Shown here: positions 57,934 to 64,000 of the stretch, piece by piece
Position numbering within the stretch: position 1 is the first letter of the stretch
How the letters are laid out: the number at the start of each line of letters is the position of its first letter
Source of the DNA: Boletus sp. NGJ
Taxonomy: Eukaryota > Basidiomycota > Agaricomycetes > Boletales > Boletaceae
Assembly (NCBI GenBank): GCA_019096195.1
Contig: JAGTXK010000226.1
Location: 62,001-126,000, forward strand
Direction: 5' to 3'
DNA: 64,000 bases
Made by a program: the position numbers and the translations under genes
The notes under the pieces: generated by a model
Told to the model about the DNA's origin: nothing
Database searches by the model: none
The model's input: only the letters and a program-made list of their open reading frames with translations

Positions 57934-59047
57934 ATGTCGACGGACACTACCAAAATTCGCTCCAAACTCACGAAACTCGACAAATCACTCGATGCACTCG
58001 AGGCCCAACTCGAACCGCTGTTCGCCCAATCCCTCCCTGAAACATTGCTCGCGCTCGACACCATCCAACAGGCGAAGCTGCAAGCCGTCATACCCTATGT
58101 CGTGTACGACCTCGTCTTTGGTAAGTATAGCGTGCTCAAACATTCGTACCCGCTCGCCTCTGGGCGCTGACGTCCTTCTGCTTGCTCGCAGTGTATCTGA
58201 AAAGTCGCGGTATAGATCCCAAGACACACCGTGTCGTTGCTGAGCTTGTACGTGTCCTTTCCAACGCATGTCTCACCCAGATCAACAAACACACATCATC
58301 TCTAGGAACGCGTCCGTCAATACTTTGACAAGATCAAGCACGCGGAAGACTCTGATCAAAAAAGTACGATTCCCAACCCTTTCTATATCTGACACCACAC
58401 TGATGAGGTACGACAGGAAAGCTCGGAATAGACAAGGCAGCCGCAGGTCGATTCATCAAACACGCCATTGCTCAGGCTAAGAATGCGCAGTTGATCGACG
58501 AGCCTTCCGATGTTGCGGCCAGTTCCAGTTCCAGTCACGAGCATGTCCCAGTCAAGGTCACTAGCAAAATGATGGCGCGCGCAGAGTACGAGAAGGAACT
58601 CAATGAATTGGGAAGTGAGGAAGAAGAGGATCTCGAAGTGTTCGATGGAGAGGCGGTGGATACAGCAGATGGATCGCCTGAAGAAGCGAGGTTCGTGGGA
58701 CGGGATAAAGGTAAGGGACGGGCATCAGAGCAAGAACCGTCCAAGGGCGAGGAAGCTCCTTCATCAAGGCGTAAACGACTTCGTGTAGATCCTTTTTCTG
58801 GTGAACCTTCGTACATCCTATCAAAGTATCACTTGAGTTCTGACGATGTGTTGCAGGGTACGAAAACCTGTCGATCTCTGAGTCGACACCCCGGACAATA
58901 GACCACAGCAAGAAGGCAAAGCTCTCCACGCATGTGCAATCATCTTCAGCCAACGATTCTTCACGAGCGGCGTCTGTCTCGACATCGGATGATCGAGAAG
59001 CGAAAAAAGCTGCGAAAAAGGCAAAGCGTAAAGCAATAAAGCAATAA
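57934..59047 (+). CDS. LRP1: LRP1/C1D (Rrp47-type) nuclear exosome cofactor
   Basis: Partners Rrp6 in the nuclear exosome and helps process rRNA and snoRNA 3' ends. ATG 57934 gives MSTDTTKIRSKLTKLDKSLD, followed by the Sas10/C1D helical domain (EPLFAQSLPETLLALDTIQQ; LQAVIPYVVYDLVFVYLKSR across an intron; GIDPKTHRVVAELERVRQYF). The next exons carry RKLGIDKAAAGRFIKHAIAQ, a hallmark of the family. The long C-terminus is acidic and then basic, ending with KKAAKKAKRKAIKQ at 59047, a likely nuclear/RNA-binding tail. Four introns were traced, all in frame. It is divergent from SF3B5 and converges with the F-box gene. Confidence 0.9.
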
Positions 59048-59241
59048 AACCCGTGACTCTCGTAGGACGCTTTGCTCCTACCTGCCACACGTTTATGCAT
59101 TGATCCCCGCTACACATACAGACGTAGATTATTCCATCCTACTGGTTTGCTACCCGTAAGTTTGGAACGGTCAGTAGACACAGAAACAGGAAAAATACTA
59201 AAGCATACAGTTCAGGATAAAGATACACGTTATGATCAGCA

Positions 59242-62133
59242 TCACATTATCACACACCCATCGCGATCACCGTCTTCACCAGGCGTACTGTTCCCAGAGG
59301 ACATCCTACTGCTTGGCGCCCACCACTGCCTCATCCTCCCAGACAGCTTCCCGCCGTCTTCGGGCTCGCTCACCTGTTCTGACCCACTCTGCGCTTTCTT
59401 ATTCGACTTCTTCTTGCGTTCCCTGATATGCCGTACTGCGTCGACGGTCTGCCAACTGTAAAACGACTTGATCACTACTCTCTTCTCGTCACACTCGTCT
59501 TGTCCGACTTTGAGGTCCTCGCCATCCCTCCCATCCAAATAGCCCAATTTCCTCGCCTCCCACGAGCGCCATCCCTTGCGGGGACGCGTGTTCACCACCA
59601 CGTCCTTGACAGCGCGTTCCCCAACCGAGCGACAATCCACGACGACTAGCTCTGCGTCGTTGACGCCTCGTTCGCAGGCCTGTCGGACAAAGTCTTTGAG
59701 CACCGTCCCGGATATAGACGTGCTGTCAGCCTCCAGAACCCGTAATCGTGAACAACCGCGAATGAGCTCTCTGAATGCATCGTTGGTCAAGCTGGTCGCG
59801 CTTGACACTGTCAGATGTTCCAAGGCATGACCAGGCAGGGGCGGTTCTGTCGTCTTGGACGAAGGAGATCCCTCTGTCTCTACGGCGGGCTCCGGAGTAA
59901 GCGCCTCAAGGACTGCATCCGTGATGTCGGAAGCGTCTTCCAGGTCGAGTTTCCGAATGAACGGCGTTGTGCCAAGGAGGTGTACAAGGCCGTCGTCCTT
60001 GAGCGTTTGCCCGATTCCTGCGAGTTCGAGAAACTCCAGACGAGGGACCGAATAAGCGAGGTTCGAGCAAGCGGTGTCTGTGAGCATCATGCAGTTGGAG
60101 AGCGAGATATGCCTGAGGGCCGTCACACGTCGCCTGTATCGACGCCAATCTCTTGGGTCCCTCCCTGCTTGCCGAGATGTCAACGAAATGGTCTCTCCTA
60201 AATCTCTCCCCTCCTCCGTGCAGGACACGAAAGCCTCCAAAGCGGAGTTGTGCAGACTACGACAGTAGCTCAGATCAAGGACTTCAAGATGAGGTGCAGC
60301 TTTCCCCAGCGTCGCCAGTGTTTCGTCGTCGATCCTGGGAAGCCCACATAACCAGAGTTCCTTCAGCGCGAGGCGAGCGTCTCGTGCCATCACCGCCGCT
60401 CCAAACATGCAAACGCCACCTCCATCGATGTTTGCGCACCGGCTCATATTCAGTGATGTGAGGTGCGAGCAAAGCGCAAGCACGTCAAAGGTGGCGTTCG
60501 TGACGGCTTGCAGCCCCTTCACGTTCAAGCTACGCAGAAACGGTGACCGGATGAGAAGACTGTGAAGCGACTGCGTCGTCAGCGCAGTACAGCCTTGCAA
60601 AGTGATCGTGGTTAGCTGCGTATACGTGAAGTTCACGATGGGTGCGGAGCGCACGCAAAGGCCCCCAGCCATATCGATCACCGCAGTCGGTGAAAGGTGC
60701 ATGTGTCCCGACAGGTCGAGGTTCTTTATGAATGGACCTGAGAGTTCGACGAGAGAAACAAGGAAGCTGGAAGACGTGGCAGGGAATGTCCGCAGATCGA
60801 CGTCTTGCCAGAGCTGACCGTCGAAGACCAATGTACGCCATGACTTTGACACCTGACCTCATGGTTGATTCACCGGAACGATAGGACAGGAATCAAGTAT
60901 ACCCACCCTGCTCAACTTGACAAGTTCTCGCATTGCACGGTTTCGGCCGACCCAGCGATTTTTTGATGAACCCGCTGCTAGGACCGACCACTTCCCGCTA
61001 CTCTTCAGTTGTTTGTGATCCGCTTCATAAAGCGAGATCAAAGCAGAGAGCACGCGAAGCTGAAGTTCCCTTGGCAGCACCTCGTCGAACAAATCTCTGG
61101 CATGGGGCGGCAGAGGCATGATGCTATCTTCGAAGTCCACTTGGGGAACGACATCAAATGCAGACTTGGGGAAGGGGGATGAGTAGGAACGACCCTTTCC
61201 CCCTGAACTCACGACCCCGTCCAAACGATAACTGTCGGGACAACAGACAGCGAATACGTCCGTCATTGCTACCGGCGTAACACCCGTTTCCACTCCGGCC
61301 CGTGGCGAGGACGCTTGCATGATGTCCTTGGCTTGCCACGGGAAGAGACAGTTTCCTGTTTGAATTTGCACCAAGTCAATTCCCAGAGGTTCGGCAAGAT
61401 CGTTTGCTGGCTCTGTCACTGTAGGCCCTGCGGCATCCGCCTTGTTTCTAGACAGCAACCTACGTGCGAGGTTGACTGGGGCCTTGGAGGACGCAGCGAG
61501 TTTGGTTCTGATCTTGGACATGGATGGCGTAGTGGAATGGACGGAAAGGTTGGACAGGGACTTCGTTCGGGAAGGGGCTCTGGTGAGGGTAGGAGGGTCG
61601 TCTACCTGCACGATGGTACTCTCTAACGAACTGGAGGGCGAATGACTTGAGGAAGCTGTGCGGAGAGATTCACAAGTCGACCGATATGAGGATGGACCTG
61701 GTGTGGATGCCCAGCCGTCGATATTGTAGCCCAAGCCAGAAGGCGAGAGCGACAGAGGAGGCAACGTGGGTGGGAGCTCCTTTGCTTTGCCTTTGTCGGT
61801 CAATGAGGCAGGGGTGCCATCTGGGCAGATGGCATCGAACGGGGCAGACGGGCCGGCTAGATTAGATGGTGCATGCTCGCCCTGGGGTGGAGAGTCGTCC
61901 ACGTGGTGAGGGAGAGAGGGTGGATTGGCAGTGTGGAACGGTATGGGGTCGATACCGCTCGAGTCCGAGAGGCGTGCAGCTGGATCCGAATGCTCCGAGA
62001 GCGTGTGATGGGGCATGGACGGATGGGCTGAGGGTGTGCAGACAGGTGAGGGTGAGGCGGACGGGGATGAGGATGGAATGGAGGAGTTTAATGGGACCTG
62101 ATCATCATTATCAAGGTCTTGGGGGTGCTTCAT
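59242..62133 (-). CDS. F-box and leucine-rich repeat protein with C-terminal CaaX box
   Basis: Substrate adaptor of an SCF ubiquitin ligase. ATG 62133 leads a long Ser/Pro-rich N-terminus. The F-box spans about 61110-60780: FDEVLPRELQLRVLSALISL, then an intron (about 60854-60907) inside MRELVKLSRVSKSWRTLVFD, then GQLWQDVDL. Leucine-rich repeats of the cysteine-containing type follow to about 59700 (LTTITLQGCTALTTQSLHSL; LEVLDLSYCRSLHNSALEAF; LRHISLSNCMMLTDTACSNL; LRVLEADSTSISGTVLKDF). The protein ends GDRDGCVIM. CVIM is a CaaX motif with Met last, which favours farnesylation. Mammalian FBXL2 and FBXL20 also end in CaaX motifs and are membrane-bound. So a membrane-associated SCF is inferred. 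One intron only was found. Confidence 0.9.
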
Positions 62134-62655
62134 GGGGTAAAGTGAACAGAAAGAGAAGCGAGATAAGACGTGCGCTGGCTGACCAGAGCGGCGCCTGAGA
62201 TATGTGACGGTGCCAGTGAATGATGAAAGAAATCGATAGAGGGTCGCTTGAGCAAGCTGTAAGGAGATGGCTCAAGCACTCTGGGAGTACTCGAGGATCA
62301 CAACTTCCACTTTGCAATTCCATACATTGTCATACCAACTCGCCTCCTTAATCAACCTCATGAAAAATTCTCTTCTGACATGGCAACAAATGACACTGAA
62401 CGGCGATGATCATTGCAACTGGACAACAATCTGACTAGAACGGTCACTGAAATCAGCCGACAGAAAACTAGCCCTGCCTGAGCAGTCATATGACATGCAA
62501 TCCCAAAACACGGACCAGACAGCAAAATCAAAACCTTTACTAATAAGAATATCAGACTAACGGATAGCATGCACAAGTTGCCAAACATGGTACAAGGTGA
62601 ATACGTGCAAGTTCGACGGCGATGGTGATGGTGTTGAAGGGAATGGATTTGGCGA
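62134..62655. other. Intergenic, 522 bp, no gene seen
   Basis: Promoter and leader of the F-box gene and the 3' region of the small HMG gene. No coding signal. Confidence 0.5.
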
Positions 62656-62988
62656 TCATGTAGCAGCCGCCCTAGGATTCTCCTTTGCCTTCTTCCAGTT
62701 GGAAGTGGCAAGCTTGAATCTGTTCAGAGGTAAGGATCCGTCAGTGCCAGACATCAAACGTGCTCACCTCTCTTGATGAGGCATGTCAGGGTCTGATTCC
62801 TTCAGCCGTGCCATTTCAGATTGCATAAATTTATTAAAGGCACTGAGCTTCTTCCGTCCACCACCCCCAGTCGACTCTGCGGACAGGCTGGGTTACGGCC
62901 AACAGAATGATGATGACTGCAAAAGAGACGAACTCGTTTTCTTCGGCGGCTTCTCTGCTGCTGTCTTTCCTTCTGTTGCACGGGGCAT
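62656..62988 (-). CDS. Small YABBY-like HMG-box protein
   Basis: About 76 residues from three exons. ATG 62988 gives MPRATEGKTAAEKPPKK. An intron at about 62873-62934 joins to STGGGGRKKLSAFNKFMQSE and MARLKESDPDMPHQER. A second intron (about 62723-62770) leads to FKLATSNWKKAKENPRAAAT and TGA at 62656. The block LSAFNKFMQSE...HQERFKLATSNW matches the HMG-like half of plant YABBY proteins and small fungal proteins of that kind. The basic N-terminus suggests nuclear DNA binding. The open frame upstream to about 63161 is leader rather than coding. Confidence 0.8.
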
Positions 62989-63150
62989 CGCTGCGTTCTG
63001 AGTGCGAGGGTGACTACCTGGATTTCGTAGACTTGGGAAATTTTGAACCCTAGAGCGCACAGACCAGCCACAGGGGCGGTTCCGAACACGACGAGCACAC
63101 AATAAACATTGTCGATAATTTGAGAAATGAAGGGAAGGACTAGTGGCTGA

Positions 63151-63405
63151 ATGCACAACATACCTTTATGTCTTGAAAAGCGGAAAGAGGATGAGGAATT
63201 GAACCAAGTTGTGACTGACTATGGAAGGGTGGAAAGGTTCATGTTGGCTCGCGTTGACCGGACCTTATACGAACACTTGAATTCAAGTTTGGCGGGCCCT
63301 CTCGAGGACCCGCTGGGAAGGACCCCGGACACACCTTGTAAACCAACCAACCTCATCGACGCGTTGCAATCGGAATATCCGTCCGTTTTAGAGGCGGTCC
63401 AATGA
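63151..63405 (+). CDS. Possible short protein of unknown function
   Basis: An uninterrupted frame from ATG 63151, MHNIPLCLEKRKEDEELNQV, through RVERFMLARVDRTLYEHLNS and PLGRTPDTPCKPTNLIDALQ, to TGA at 63405 (84 residues). The composition is protein-like and amphipathic, but I know no relative. It lies upstream of the YABBY-like gene on the other strand and might be chance or the end of a spliced gene. Confidence 0.3.
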   Translation: MHNIPLCLEKRKEDEELNQVVTDYGRVERFMLARVDRTLYEHLNSSLAGPLEDPLGRTPDTPCKPTNLIDALQSEYPSVLEAVQ

Positions 63406-63703
63406 GAACGAGGCAACGTGTGGGGCCAGCTCGCGACCGATGGCTGTCCCCCTGGGATTAGTGAGTAATCGCATAACGTCCTCGTCTGGCCAGCTCAGAG
63501 TCAGCCTAGTAACTGCCGCATTAATTGAAGGCAGGGCCGCCCAATTGAATGTCTCCCCATTCTATTGGTAAGTTCGGGGTCTGCTTCTCAAAAGCCCTTC
63601 AAACAGACGTGCCGCCGCTTCTCGTTGATCATCATCAGATCCGGCGCTCAAAAGTTGCTTCTCGTTCCATGATGGACACCGAGTAATAAATTCGCGGGAA
63701 TCC

Positions 63704-64000
63704 TGTAGATTAGACAGCATCGAAGAGAACAGGACGAATCAAATATTACACCGCGTTGCCAACATCTCCGGTGGGAGTCGACACGCCATAGTTGAGCCTA
63801 CGTTTCACTTTCCAGGCCCTCTTCTCTCATCGTTGGCTAAACTCTCCACCAAACTTGCACCGCTCACGATCCCAGTAGTGGCAATCAAGAATTTCCGACC
63901 TGCGTTAGTCAATGCACATGTTTCTCAGACGTATGTGGAACACAATCTGTACCTTTGTTTTGCCGACTGACCCATCTCAGAGCTGCGATTTCGGTATACG
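63704..64000 (+). CDS. 5'-part of an unidentified gene, cut by the right edge
   Basis: After a TGTAG acceptor near 63703 the frame reads LDSIEENRTNQILHRVANIS, GGSRHAIVEPTFHFPGPLLS, SLAKLSTKLAPLTIPVVAIK and NFRPALVNAHVSQT. A 50-nt GTATGT...CAG intron (about 63932-63981) then continues AAISVY to the edge. Clear splicing and composition support coding. No family recognised. Upstream exons within 63420-63700 were not resolved. Confidence 0.5.

Noticed and set aside
62802-63161. Hydrophobic N-terminal extension of the YABBY-like protein
   Set aside because: That frame reads through an intron and does not continue into the HMG block; the ATG at 62988 does.
1-64000. Transposons, virus-derived elements, CRISPR arrays, rRNA
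   Set aside because: No transposase, reverse transcriptase, integrase or capsid-like frame, no long terminal repeats, no regular spaced repeats and no rRNA sequence were seen.

Overview
The window looks like nuclear DNA of a filamentous basidiomycete, most likely an Agaricomycete. It is gene dense, with about 22 clear protein genes in 64 kb. Nearly every gene is cut by many short introns (about 45-65 nt, GTRNGT donors, YAG acceptors), intergenic gaps are short, and leaders are CT-rich. Several families are typical of mushrooms and relatives: a DUF6533-type membrane protein, an FAD-linked oxidase of the berberine-bridge type, tandem bHLH factors and basidiomycete-type hypotheticals. I saw no transposon, retroelement, rRNA, tRNA or CRISPR array. 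I cannot name the genus.

Layout, left to right. 1-5619 (-): FAB1, the PI3P 5-kinase, cut by the window edge before its kinase domain. 5730-7593 (-): LTV1, 40S assembly factor. 7843-14345 (+): TAF2 of TFIID, carrying three bromodomains at its C-terminus. 14532-15199 (+): Mediator MED11. 15423-16010 (-): tubulin chaperone TBCA. 17414-18402 (-) and 22113-23265 (-): two closely related bHLH-zipper factors separated by about 3.7 kb of largely non-coding DNA with hairpin-forming repeats. 24668-28144 (+): large low-complexity protein of unknown function. 28718-30876 (+): secreted FAD oxidase. 31773-33250 (+): seven-blade WD40 protein. 33666-about 38200 (-): large XPF-like protein, perhaps the meiotic factor ZIP2/SHOC1. 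39376-40263 (-): hypothetical. 40462-42525 (+): mitochondrial 2-methylisocitrate lyase. 43810-45290 (-): EFM3/FAM86 methyltransferase. 45430-46832 (+): BOT1/MRPS35 mitoribosomal protein. 47018-48952 (+): CCT7. 49697-50930 (-): WSS1 protease. 51884-53641 (+): DUF6533-type membrane protein. 54006-56319 (-): SAM methyltransferase. 57289-57816 (-): SF3B5. 57934-59047 (+): LRP1/C1D exosome cofactor. 59242-62133 (-): F-box/LRR protein with a CaaX box. 62656-62988 (-): small YABBY-like HMG protein. The right edge holds a fragment of another gene.

Most genes are housekeeping: transcription initiation (TAF2, MED11), ribosome and RNA work (LTV1, BOT1, EFM3, LRP1, SF3B5), protein folding (CCT7, TBCA) and DNA repair (WSS1). 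Several are head-to-head over 100-250 bp (LTV1/TAF2, EFM3/BOT1, SF3B5/LRP1, hypothetical/lyase) and probably share promoters. The most interesting points are the TAF2-triple bromodomain fusion, the tandem bHLH pair with three adjacent inverted repeats upstream of one copy, a prenylation box on an F-box protein, the possible ZIP2/SHOC1, a non-canonical AT-AG first intron in TAF2, and one-base reading-frame breaks in CCT7 and in the lyase that look more like sequence errors than real mutations.
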